A stretch of 64,000 nt of DNA, taken from Phymatolithon calcareum. Lineage: Eukaryota; Rhodophyta; Florideophyceae; Hapalidiales. The notes under the pieces were generated by a model that worked only from the letters and a program-made list of their open reading frames with translations, searched no databases and was not told where the DNA came from. Numbering within the stretch: the first letter of the stretch is position 1; each line of letters begins with the position of its first letter. Shown here piece by piece: positions 19,950 through 29,650 of this stretch. The DNA lies in contig OZ345381.1 in assembly GCA_977006965.1 (NCBI GenBank), positions 1,550,001 to 1,614,000 of the forward strand. Reading direction: 5' to 3'. The position numbers and the translations under genes are program-made.

Positions 19950-21020
19950 ATGGAACCCTCTTTTCGCCTCCGGGCGGTACTTGCCTGTGCGCTCGTCGCA
20001 TCGACCTTCGCAGCACGGATCATACGTCCCTCAGAGTCTCTCGCAGTCTCCAACCGCCAGGGCTGCTTCATCTTCTACTGTCCCGTCGGCAAACAGCTCG
20101 TCAACTGTACCTGTGTTCCTCTTCAGATTCCCACCACCGGCGGTGGCGGTGGCGGTAGCGGCAGTGGCTCTGGATTCGGAAGAGGTACTGGTGGTGGCCT
20201 CGTCATTAGCTCAGGTACTGGCAACGGTACAGGCATTGGTGGCGGTGGTGGAGGTGGTGACCTAGGTGCTGCAGGTGCCGGTAGCGGAGAAGGAAACGGA
20301 TCAGGAGAAGGGTCTGGTGATAACATCGAAGGGGGCGGTTCAGCTGACGGCACTAGAAGCGGCGACGGCGGTGCTGGTGGCACGGCGCAAGCAGGCAGAG
20401 CGGTGCAAGGTGGAGGATCCGGAAATGGAAATGGCAGAGGTGAAGGGGGTGAGTCTGGGGAAGGCGGCGGTAACGGTTTCGGAACTGGTGAAGGTGCTGG
20501 CAGTGGAGTCTCCGCGGATGGTGTGAATGGACAGGGCAGTGGCTCCGGCAGGAGCTCAGGTTCTAGTAGAGGCAATGGGGATGTTGGAGGTGGCGGAGGA
20601 GGGGGCGGCAATGGAGGAGGCGGTGGTGGTGGGGGTGGAAACACGATAGGATGCAGAATATTCCATTGTCCGTGGCCGTTTAAGCTTGTGAACGGCGCAT
20701 GTGTTGAGGTGTCGATTGGCGGTGGGTTTGGCGGAACCGGGGCTGGTGGTGGAAGTGGATCCGGAAGTGGGTCGGGCAGCGGTAACACGACCGGAGGTGG
20801 TGGCAGCGGTGGCGGTGATGGTGGTGGCGGTGGTGGCGGTGCCAATGGAGGGTTTGGCAGAGGTGGTGGGTCTGGTGGTGAAGATGGCTCCGGAACTGGA
20901 AACAGCTTCGGTGGTAGTGGGTTTGGTGGTGGATTTGGAGAGGGTGGTGGTGGTGGTGGCGGTGGTCTTGGTGTCGATTCCGTTCCTTCCAGTCCAAATC
21001 CGCTGGTGGACCCTGAGTAG
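19950..21020 (+). CDS. Secreted glycine-rich protein with two C4 modules (family copy 5)
   Basis: Predicted secreted glycine-rich protein of 356 residues, the only copy on the plus strand. The signal peptide is about residues 1-21 (ACALVASTFAA), followed by RIIRPSESLAVSNRQG. Module 1 is CFIFYC then NCTC and contains an N-C-T sequon. Module 2 is CRIFHC, but the third Cys is replaced by Gly (KLVNGACV, codon 20694-20696), leaving an odd cysteine number. After module 1 the motif IPTTGGGG is shared with copy 1, so these two are closest. The arms carry more Arg and Phe than in other copies, and the C-terminus (VPSSPNPLVDPE) is not glycine-rich. The proline-rich open frame on the opposite strand (20123-20845) is a shadow. 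Confidence 0.8.
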   Translation: MEPSFRLRAVLACALVASTFAARIIRPSESLAVSNRQGCFIFYCPVGKQLVNCTCVPLQIPTTGGGGGGSGSGSGFGRGTGGGLVISSGTGNGTGIGGGGGGGDLGAAGAGSGEGNGSGEGSGDNIEGGGSADGTRSGDGGAGGTAQAGRAVQGGGSGNGNGRGEGGESGEGGGNGFGTGEGAGSGVSADGVNGQGSGSGRSSGSSRGNGDVGGGGGGGGNGGGGGGGGGNTIGCRIFHCPWPFKLVNGACVEVSIGGGFGGTGAGGGSGSGSGSGSGNTTGGGGSGGGDGGGGGGGANGGFGRGGGSGGEDGSGTGNSFGGSGFGGGFGEGGGGGGGGLGVDSVPSSPNPLVDPE

Positions 21021-23207
21021 TGCTACGGATGACTTGCATGATTACGTTTCTTCTAGTTTGACTAATGCGCCGATAAAAGCTAGTTCAATGACCGATTTGC
21101 ATTGCACTTCTCTGATATCAATTTTAGCATTGTAGGCAACCTAGGCGAGGCGTTAAATTATGCCTTCTTTAAGATAGCTGGTCGTTAATCTCACTATCCT
21201 CGAATGATTATATCTACGGGAGAGAATAGTTGCATGGACGGTAAAGTCTAGGCAAGATGTGGGTTTTTCCATTTGTCTCCAAATCAAGATGTCAAGTTGG
21301 GTGTCAGCTCTCTCAGTCCGTACTACCCACTTGCTCTTTACCAAGTTTTAGTAGAAGGTCTGCCTTATCCAATACCATTTCTAGATCTACAGTGAGGACT
21401 TTAAACGTAGAACCTGTGAAATATTATTCCATTCACGAAGCAGAAACGGTTTGGCATTCTACGTTTCATATGATTCTCCAAACCCGCTTCCCCAAACCCG
21501 CTTCTCCGAACAATATTATCTCCTCTACGTGTTTTTGCCGATGAATACAGCTTTTCGAAGGATGCACTTTGTCGGGTTTTGCTAGCCGAGGAAGCTCCCA
21601 ATACCAGTTAACAAGATAGAATTTTGAACTCTATGTGCGTCAAACTATTTTCATGTTTTATGCAACTTCGGGTTCCAAATGGAGCTCTGGAAATTTTGAA
21701 GAATAGCCGGGCAAATCAATGCGGTCCAGAGTAGCAAGTGACTCTCACGTCGTGCACGGAGTGCAGTGTCCTCATTCAGGAAAACAGGATCAAGGATTAT
21801 CTGCGTGACAAAGACAATACTTTCAAGGCGGTTATTTTTCGAAAAAACCACTTACCCGGAAGGAGTTGCTGTTCCCCCGACTGGAATTGCGCTGCGAGGT
21901 CGGCTCATATTCGCTAACTTCTGTCGTGAGAACGAGGGTGAATGAACAGTAAAACGGTGAATATTGATATGGTATCACTAGCGTTGAGACCCAAGGTGCC
22001 TCGCACGCTTGTGCGACAATTGGCGGATGGCGCCTCCCAGGCGTCGTCGGAAATTCCTGAAACGAGGAGAGGCGTTGGGGGTGAAGGAAGTTGCAATAAC
22101 TAATTTGGCTGATTTCCGACTTGCCCTGCATCAGAGGGCAGACTGTATGTTATTCCTTATATAGTATTTTCTGAGTGACGCTGGAAGATAAGTATAGTAG
22201 AGCTATCTACACTGTCAAATGATAACAGCACAAGATAATCACGATTGAGACGTTCGCCACGAATATCGGTAAGGATTTGAACAACAATCGGAATACGAAT
22301 GTCGAGCACTGCACGTTCACGTGCAGCAGAAGCAAACGGTCTTGCGGACTTCGACCGATACCGGAAAAAATCCTGAACTAGGAAGAATAAGTTAACGCGC
22401 GATGTGGTGCGGAAGAGTTTGTGGTATATTGCGCATGTCTTCTCTAAGTTTTTGAACCGTTCTTTCGAATGTGTTCTGTCTACATTCCAGACGCGCACAT
22501 TTCGCACGTTTTACCAACGCGCTGTGGCTGTGCAAAGAGCATGGTGTGTGCTTGGCCGTTGACAATTATTGTTGGGCTGATGAATGGTCGCGCACGAAAG
22601 GTTCCCGCTGCGACATGAGAAGCAGTTTTGCCTGAAATTAGCAAAACTTTACACTTCGGACACCAGAGTCGGGGCCTCCTCATTTCCGTGACGCGGCCTC
22701 CATTTGTGCGCAACGTTCACCATGGTGCTAGCTGCACCATGATAGTCACACTGCACTGTATCTGCGAGCGGTCTACCTACAGCTCTCTTTGCTCCTGTTC
22801 CAGCTCAGCTCAATCTCGTGTCAGAACAGTAAATTGTTGCCTGTGTCTCAAGAAATAAATGAGAACTTACTGAAAAGTGCAGTGAGGCCAGCTTTGATGT
22901 TATTCAATGCCGCTTCGTACCAGAGAGTCATAACTAAGTACTTGGTCATTCAACGCTGGTCGCAGAGAATGGCAAAACAAGAAAAGACTAAGTAATGTTC
23001 CTGGATACTTTATACATACTGCTCATCAAAATTTGTTCCAAAACACAAACAGCCGTTAAAACAACCTCCTAGTGCTCACATGAGCGGAGCGAAACTCTCT
23101 TGGAATGGCAACGAAAAAGTTTATCCTCCGATGAGAGATGATTTCCTTCCATCCATAATGATTTAGTTCTTATGAACGGCAGGACCTCTCATTGCCCTTC
23201 TTGCATC
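21021..23207. other. Intergenic region, no gene seen
   Basis: ORFs here are short and overlap on both strands. A short inverted repeat CATGGTGC/GCACCATG lies at 22721-22741. No domain or promoter was recognised. Confidence 0.5.
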
Positions 23208-24245
23208 TTAAGCGCCAACTAATGGCACAGCCTTCATCCGAAGTGCAGAAGGCAATCTTTGCATTGCATCCAAAATTTGTTCCTTTCCGTATCGCGCGCT
23301 GAAATGTGTAAACACGACGTGCTTGTTCCCCGCAAACACATGAGCACCAGCAATTACCTCGTCAATATGAACATGTCCAAAACGACGGGCATTTTCCGCG
23401 GTGCAATTCTGGTCGATAAACGTCATTTCCGTCACAAGAATCTTTGCCCGTCGCACCTCGATATTATTCTCAATCGCATCAAACGAGGTATCCCCTATAG
23501 CACGCGAAATACAATTGAGAACGACATGGTTAGTCAACTACCACCATGCCGCGCAAACGTTTCGGAAACGGAGCGTAATCTAACCTGTGAACGCAATTTC
23601 CGGCGAAAGATGGAAGTCCTCTACGGCCACGCCGTCAGCGCGTAATTTTCCAATCTCGCGACCGGGCAGCCCGCGAAATTCATCCTTCAGTCGCTTCTTG
23701 CGCTCGTATAGTAAATAGCCCTGACTTGGCACGGTGTGCCTTGTCGGAAATGCCTTGAGAAACCAGTCACGTTGAATCTCGAGCATTTCGTCGTCGGGTC
23801 CGAGTGGGCGTAAGTCGCAGGCGAAAGACGTCTGCTCTAACTTTTGCACGCAGTCGACCAAATCCTTCACATCATATGCGATTTCTCGCGGCACGATGTA
23901 CATGGCCGGCGGAAGTTTCTGCATTCGTCTTGTGGCCATGTGAAGCGGAAGTCCGGTGGAATGATCGCAATGTCCATGCGTGAGGGCGACGATACGCATG
24001 CTGGTGGCGAATCCGGGGCCCCGTCCAGTGTCGAAGGAAAGTGACAAAGAGGGCACTGTTACACATGTTTCAACACCACCCACTGAGACGCCTTTCAGAC
24101 GCCTGCCGCCCAGATGAAGAGTTTGCGCTTCGAACCTGGCTCCTGACGCTTGCCGCGATGACGACGCCTTCATGCATAGGAGACGGACGTGGGGGTGACA
24201 TAGGGGACGCGATGCGTGATGCAGAAGGGGCAGGCCACGGATCAT
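23208..24245 (-). CDS. TRZ: tRNase Z, short form (tRNA 3'-end endonuclease)
   Basis: Zinc metallo-beta-lactamase-fold endonuclease that removes the 3' trailer from precursor tRNA. Two exons: 24245-23585 and 23494-23208, with a 90-nt intron (23495-23584, GTTAGA...CTATAG). Joining them restores FTGDTSFDAIENN across the junction and gives 315 residues, the usual short-form length. Seen: THGHCDH (89-95) for zinc binding, the RHTVPSQGYLLYERKKRL segment, the GREIG region, the GDT aspartate at the splice junction and FTHFSARY near the end. The order and wording match plant TRZ1/TRZ2. A basic leader of about 40 residues before the conserved FEAQTLHLGG suggests an organelle, probably the plastid (inference). 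The intron's 5' site, GTTAGA, is non-standard at +3. It is divergent from the GT31 gene. Confidence 0.85.
23495..23584 (-). other. Intron in the tRNase Z gene
   Basis: A 90-nt GT-AG intron whose removal joins ACA-G to GG-GAT in frame and restores the conserved GDT metal-ligand motif. Confidence 0.8.
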
Positions 24246-25468
24246 GCGACTTCGTGCTCAGGACCGACCTCGGCGCTGGAGAAGGTCGGTAATATCGGCG
24301 GATGCAGGAATAATGCTATCATAAAAAATTAAAAAGAAATTGGTATTACGCGCTCGTCACTTGCAAGCTACTTAAGTCCATAGAGCTCGTTTTCTCAAAG
24401 CTCTGGAAAGGATTTTCAAGGCGTGTGCAGATCTTGTATTAAACGCCCTCAGATTCCAAGACCGTCTCAAGAAAAAGGCCTCACACGTTCTCTTTCCCGA
24501 TCTCGTCACGTCTTCAATTGAGCAATCTGAGCCAAATCAAAGCCGTCATCAATCTCCAAACAACTCTCTTGTTCTCCAACACAGGTCGTTCCTTTCTAAA
24601 TCTTTCACGCGGCCTGAGCAGTTCTTGAATTCAGGCCTGAACTGTAAGCAGCTCTCTACAAAGAAGTGCTCCAATCATGAGGGCGAATTGAAACTTAACG
24701 ACGACTTTGTTGTGCTGGATGGATGACTTGGGAGGATTCAAACTCCTTAACAGAGAAAGCTGACCCGTGCGTATTTGTGGGGATTTCTTCAACTTCTTTG
24801 ACCTCCTGGAGTTTGCACTCTGATTGAACTGAGATCTCTAGTCACTTGAACCATAGTGGAGGGGACCTGGTGCGTATGCAGACGGTGTTCTTGACTGGGC
24901 TCTACAGCAAATACATAGCATGACCTCTCTCTTTCAAGCAACCAAAGGTGCGACGTCTACACAGCTCGTCATTACGGCTGAGCTGCCCTGCAGACTCTAC
25001 AGAGTAGCTCAGACCTAATGACGAGCTATTGAAGACGACGTACAGGGCTTCTTGTCTCTTGAAAGAGATAGAGTGGAGATCGCTAATCTCAAGGTGACAA
25101 CTTTGAACATACTATAGATTCTATAGACTTGTCTAAATACGGCCGCTGTGTAGAGCATGATCCCTTACAGTCGACTGGCGAGGACGCACACGTGTCGTAG
25201 ATTGGACACACAAAGGTCAGTCCGAAAAGTGCATCTGATTGCCAATACGTTCGTTCGTTAAGGTCGAAAACTAGCCATTCCTGGCCTTAAAAAGGAAGTC
25301 CAGCGGGTCTCTGCATCACCTCAACATTACAGCATTTCTTTAACTTTGAAACGCCGCTATCCCTCTAGGTTATAACATTCTGCCAGCTTTTGTATCAATG
25401 ATGGGCCCCACAGAGATACTCTCGATTCCTCACTTGCGTCTTGGCGCCCGTCGTCCTCCCAACTACTC
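24246..25468. other. Divergent promoter region between tRNase Z and GT31 genes
   Basis: A 1.2-kb gap with no gene. It contains a long imperfect hairpin at 24923-25075; no TATA box was recognised for either gene. Confidence 0.5.
24923..25075. repeat. Long imperfect hairpin
   Basis: Nested complementary blocks: CTCTCTTTCAAG on the left against CTTGAAAGAGATAGAG near 25057-25072, and AGCTCGTCATTA (24962-24973) against TAATGACGAGCT (25015-25026), the latter continuing inward for ten more bases with two mismatches. Transcribed, it would fold into a stem of about 150 nt. It could be a fold-back element or a small-RNA precursor. Confidence 0.5.
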
Positions 25469-27112
25469 ATGATGCCGGTCACGAGCTCCCGCAAGATGAA
25501 CGGCGGTATCCCGCACTACTCTTCTCTGCGAAGCACTTCTGTACCAAGACGAATACCATTCTTTCAGCGGTGGCGAAGGCGAATATGGCGATGCTACCGC
25601 TTAAGTCTACTGCACTTGAAGAATGTTGTCATCTGGCGCGATTTGTCACTCATACTGCTCAGTGTGATCCTTTTCGCGTTGGTATGTAATACTTTTTCCA
25701 GTGTTTTCGTAGCACGAAGGCAAGGCTTTGATGATGTCCAAGATTTGCTTCTCCTTGAGGAAGCCAATGCTCAAACGATTCGAAATTGGCGAAATGAAAC
25801 AGCGTTCAATCTACCAGACCCCTCGCGTCTCGCCGACCCGACTCGCTTTTTCAATATGTCGGAAGTTAAAGAAGCAAGGTCCCAATGGGACTTCATCTAC
25901 CGCGAGACAACTCGACGCCCCGTCCCACCAGTTTTGACAAAGTACAAAACTAGGCTCTTGCGCGAGTTATTTCGCATGACCAAGTACACACAGGCCCAGA
26001 AGTTGACGAACTCTCTTCATGCCTCTTGTAATTATTTCAACAGCATTGAGGACGCTGCCGATCTTACCGCTTTTCAGTGCGCCGAGACGAGTCACAGATG
26101 TCCTGATGGAAATTTTTTGCCCTCCACCGTTTTCACTCCGCTTGAAGGATCCTGGGCAACTTGGGACGACGTTGTTATTGTTCTTATGGTCGGTGCTGGG
26201 CGAGAAGAATTCCTTCAAGCGCTATCGGATACATGGATAAGGCGATTGGATCCTGAAGCCACTATTTTCATATCTCGCGACAATGGTTATCCCGAGATAC
26301 CCCTAGGTCTGCGCGAGCGAAAAAATGTCGTTGTGTACGACTACCAGGGACCGCAGGGCATCGATCAATTGGACATCAAGGCCATCACAACATGGCGATA
26401 CATTTACGAAACTTATGTCAAAACGAACAAGAAGTACTTCCTCAAGATAGACGATGACACCCTCCTCGTCGGTCATAATTTGCTCCGTTTCCTCATGAAA
26501 GTTGATCGTTGGTTCGCTGCCCACGAAGAGCCGTTGTATTTCGGTCATCCCTTCTGTGGCCATGGCGACCTCGAAGCCCTCGGTAACGCGCGCTGGTGTT
26601 ATGCAGGTGGTGGTGCGTATGGATTAAATACGGAGGCTCTTGGAATGATGGTGCGACAGGTCTTCGGCGGTTGCGCATACTTTTACGATTACGTCGTGAA
26701 GGCACCAGATTATCGCCCAGTATCGGACGCCTATGGTGGACGTTACGAGGATGTTATGGTAGGACGGTGCTTACGACAGGCAAAGAATAGACGCCAGATG
26801 AATGGAACTTCGTTGCTTGCCTGTGGAAGCTTCTTCCCGTACGCCCCGTTGCATTACTACGAGAAGTTTAACAAAGATGCAAGTGTCTTGGAGAAGAAAA
26901 TTGGCGACAGTGCCATCACTTTGCACAACTTGACACCTTCAGCTATCCGCTACTTGGATTATTTCCTGTTTGAACATCCAATTGGCGGTCCCATCAGCCC
27001 GTTCTCTGTCGAGAACCCACGCCTTGAAGAGTTTTTACGTGTATGCCATCTCAACGGGAAGAAAATGTGGTGTGATTGGACTCCGCGCCTTTCCTCTGAT
27101 AGCCAAGATTGA
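25469..27112 (+). CDS. GT31-type glycosyltransferase (beta-1,3-galactosyltransferase/Fringe-like)
   Basis: Predicted Golgi type II membrane glycosyltransferase of 547 residues. A basic cytoplasmic tail (1-57, rich in Arg) is followed by one membrane helix (about 59-80, LSLILLSVILFALVCNTF) and a lumenal stem with predicted N-glycosylation sites. The catalytic part starts near VVIVLMVGAGREEF and has the GT31 elements in order: KIDDDTLLV with the metal-binding DDD (328-330), a YFGHPF segment, YAGGGAYGLN, and YEDVMVGRCL (426-435) before a cysteine-bearing C-terminal part. This matches the core-1/Fringe branch better than the classic b3GalT branch; the acceptor cannot be told. The ATG at 25469 is chosen because it precedes the basic tail; 25472 is equally possible. 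It converges with the S1-domain gene, 136 bp apart. Confidence 0.75.
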   Translation: MMPVTSSRKMNGGIPHYSSLRSTSVPRRIPFFQRWRRRIWRCYRLSLLHLKNVVIWRDLSLILLSVILFALVCNTFSSVFVARRQGFDDVQDLLLLEEANAQTIRNWRNETAFNLPDPSRLADPTRFFNMSEVKEARSQWDFIYRETTRRPVPPVLTKYKTRLLRELFRMTKYTQAQKLTNSLHASCNYFNSIEDAADLTAFQCAETSHRCPDGNFLPSTVFTPLEGSWATWDDVVIVLMVGAGREEFLQALSDTWIRRLDPEATIFISRDNGYPEIPLGLRERKNVVVYDYQGPQGIDQLDIKAITTWRYIYETYVKTNKKYFLKIDDDTLLVGHNLLRFLMKVDRWFAAHEEPLYFGHPFCGHGDLEALGNARWCYAGGGAYGLNTEALGMMVRQVFGGCAYFYDYVVKAPDYRPVSDAYGGRYEDVMVGRCLRQAKNRRQMNGTSLLACGSFFPYAPLHYYEKFNKDASVLEKKIGDSAITLHNLTPSAIRYLDYFLFEHPIGGPISPFSVENPRLEEFLRVCHLNGKKMWCDWTPRLSSDSQD

Positions 27113-27248
27113 GCAGACCGCTGTGGTTCGCTGTGCATGTACCTTGTTCGCGCCTACGACGAATCAATTGAATTCAACCCGTTCTAAACGCAGTTGAAAT
27201 TCATCTCGCGGGCGCACTGTGTCAAAAACAATTCGAGTAAAATTCAAT

Positions 27249-28484
27249 TTAGAAATCGTACTTATCTTCCAGATACTCGTCTGTGAACTTATCGTCCAGA
27301 GATCCGCCGCTCAGTGCCTCATCAGCACCCTCATCATCGCCAAAATCTCTACCGCCTTGAATTTCCTCATCGCCTTCACCGTTATTCTGGTCGCGCGCAT
27401 CGTTCACAGCCGTCGCCCTCACAAACACAGAAGCTGATGTCCTGGCAGTGGCAAAGTTATCCACTTCCCCATCGCCGTCAAAATTTTCGCCCAAGAGTCC
27501 AATCAGTCGTAAATTGAGGCGTTGTTCATTAACCTCCACCACCTCAACCACGACACGTGCTCCATTCGGCACGGACGTCTTCCACGTTCGAGAATGTCGC
27601 TCACCCATATCCGAAAAATGCACAAGCCCATCAGTTTTCACGCCCACGTCCACAAAACAGCCATATTTCTGCACAGAACAAACCGTTCCTGTACGCCTTT
27701 CCCCGACGACTAGGCTATCCACCCCTTTCCGGCGATACCTCTGCGCAAGACTCCGGCGCCACAATCGGCGCTCCTCTTGTACCTGTTCTGACGTGATCGG
27801 CGTTGCGTTCAAGAACAGTGACCTGCAATGCACGTTCGCATCCCGTACATACAGATCGACAGCATCACCGGGCGAAATGACGCGTTCGGCAGCATCGGAC
27901 ACGACCAAATCAGCAGCACTAGCCCATCCCGGTGCGAAATGCACCCGACGTAATAGCCCCGTGCATTGCTTGCGGTGGCCGTGTCGTCCAGCTCGCGACA
28001 CTCGCACTTCGACGACTGCGCCTGCCGCGACAACGCCAAGCACGACACCAGCCAGCTTCTGTCCTACGGTCAGATCCTCAAGCCGGTACAGCGGCGGTGG
28101 TGGTGGTGCACGCGGCGTTTCCCACGCTGGTACGACCTCGACGCGTGCGGCTGGTACGTTAAGCTTAGATACGCGAACAGGGAGTGTTGAGCCGGCTGGT
28201 GGCACCTTACGAGGACCGTTCCGAGATTTTGAGAGTAAACGCAGACGAGCATGGATTGATTTCCCTGTCAAAGTGGCGCAATTTATATCAAGCCAGGCGC
28301 TATCAGCTCCGCCGATATTACTCACAGTAGCGAGCAGGTTCTCTCCGACCGAAAGTGTGGATACCGCGCGGGCATCCGGGGGAGCAGGTTTGCGACGCCG
28401 GCGAGCAGTGGTCTGACCCCGCGCAGAAGACGCAGAGATATTGAGGGCGCATGTCGGCACAACGACGAAGAGAGAAGGAAGCAT
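27249..28484 (-). CDS. S1 RNA-binding domain protein, probably organellar
   Basis: A 411-residue protein with repeated S1 (OB-fold) RNA-binding domains. The start is the first true ATG (28484); eight codons upstream are open but begin with GTG. An Ala/Ser/Arg-rich leader of about 35 residues resembles a plastid or mitochondrial transit peptide. Two divergent S1-like segments (about 46-117 and 139-227) precede one clear S1 domain (about 259-329), VGERRTGTVCSVQKYGCF, VDVGVKTDGLVHFSDMG and VVEVNEQRLNLRL. The C-terminal 80 residues are acidic (EGDEEIQGGRDFGDDEGADE). The layout fits a ribosomal protein S1-like or organellar translation factor. No EF-Ts domain, as found in the plastid PETs polyprotein, is present. 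Confidence 0.65.
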   Translation of the reverse strand: MLPSLFVVVPTCALNISASSARGQTTARRRRKPAPPDARAVSTLSVGENLLATVSNIGGADSAWLDINCATLTGKSIHARLRLLSKSRNGPRKVPPAGSTLPVRVSKLNVPAARVEVVPAWETPRAPPPPPLYRLEDLTVGQKLAGVVLGVVAAGAVVEVRVSRAGRHGHRKQCTGLLRRVHFAPGWASAADLVVSDAAERVISPGDAVDLYVRDANVHCRSLFLNATPITSEQVQEERRLWRRSLAQRYRRKGVDSLVVGERRTGTVCSVQKYGCFVDVGVKTDGLVHFSDMGERHSRTWKTSVPNGARVVVEVVEVNEQRLNLRLIGLLGENFDGDGEVDNFATARTSASVFVRATAVNDARDQNNGEGDEEIQGGRDFGDDEGADEALSGGSLDDKFTDEYLEDKYDF

Positions 28485-28586
28485 GAGATGTCGAAATCGA
28501 TGGCGCACTACAAAAATGCGAACAATCTCCTCACGTGGATATTCACTCCCGGAGACTGAGAAGGGTAAATGGGGCCAGCATCATTA

Positions 28587-28618
28587 TGCATACCCTTCCT
28601 AATTAGGAAGGGTATGCA
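28587..28618. repeat. Perfect 32-bp palindrome
   Basis: Both halves are exact reverse complements with no spacer (half-site TGCATACCCTTCCTAA). It lies 103 bp upstream of the S1 gene start, so it could be a regulatory or fold-back sequence. Confidence 0.65.
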
Positions 28619-28766
28619 ACATTGATTTTCAATTAAAACACCCGTCCTGTATTTGGAACATGCTGTGCCCGTTTTGCTTCAATTTTGAATGGGATTAGCT
28701 GAAATGTAGTGTAAGAAGCAGCTTTGGAAGCAAAAAAGGCGGAGCAAAATTTCAACCCTCTATGAT

Positions 28767-28789
28767 CCTCTTTCGACTGTCGAAAGAGG
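28767..28789. repeat. Perfect inverted repeat, 11-bp arms
   Basis: CCTCTTTCGAC, one T, then GTCGAAAGAGG. It is the second palindrome within 200 bp. Confidence 0.5.
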
Positions 28790-29094
28790 TTCAGACCCTG
28801 TGCCCGCTCAACATAATATTATTGTGGATTGGTCCCAAACATTATTCGAACAATTGGTGTACACTGTAGACGAGTACCGAGAACCCCTTAGGTGCTGCAC
28901 GGGATCTTGCATGTCAGCTAAGCTCTAGAATGAGGTCTGATTTAAAATGGCGTCTTGCTTTTCTTGGTATTCAGAACTTCTGTTTCTTGAGCGATGAGAG
29001 AGAGAGACGCATCACTTTATTGGTGATATGATCGATGGGGGCCAGCAGCTAGTGGCCCTCACGGAGTAGCCTGCTGAAAGGCACAACGTTGAAG

Positions 29095-29361
29095 ATGCAT
29101 CGCGCATTGAAAAGACGGCACCGGAAGCCATTGGTTTTCATTACAGGTGGGCTCAATGATGCGGATTTCAAACGATGTTTCAGGATGACATGGATGCGTT
29201 CCATCTCGTGTCGCCCATGGCGCGAGATTGTACGACAGACAGCGTCGTTAGAAGTCGTACATGTTTGTGACCTTCCTGGATGTAGAGTAAGACTCATGAG
29301 TTTAATTGGGGAACACCAACTAATACTGAAGAGTCTTCGTAGTACACGAACAGCAGAGTGA
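29095..29361 (+). pseudogene. Possible PIF/Harbinger transposase N-terminal remnant
   Basis: A frame with LNDADFKRCFRMTWM; in the next frame the DNA reads DMDAFHLVSPMARDC. Together they resemble the DF-x-x-x-FRM...F-x-x-L signature at the start of PIF/Harbinger transposases, broken by a frameshift. No catalytic DDE domain follows. The call rests on one short motif. Confidence 0.25.
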
Positions 29362-29650
29362 GACCGTCGCCGAACAAAAAATTCAGCGGTCCGGCTTATG
29401 GACAGCCGAAACATTTTGCCCAAGTTTCATCAATTTACTGTTTACAACTAGGTGGGCACATCACGGGCATAAAAAAGTTAGTATGGCCGGGCCTTAAGGG
29501 CTCTGCCCATCCCCAGGATCAGTGACAACCCATGGTGGATTGGGTCTAGGAATTTTCGAGTAAGATTGGTGACCCAGCGAAAACGTGCGTGGATATGCAA
29601 GTCGAGGTTGCCGCGATACTTTCTGAGAGTGCGCTGATGAACGAATCTCC

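Noticed and set aside
20123-20845. 240-codon proline-rich frame on the minus strand
   Set aside because: Antisense shadow of copy 5; the plus strand has the TATA box, signal peptide and modules.
27448-28416. 322-codon plus-strand frame
   Set aside because: Shadow of the S1-domain gene; composition is Ser/Thr/Arg noise with no domain.
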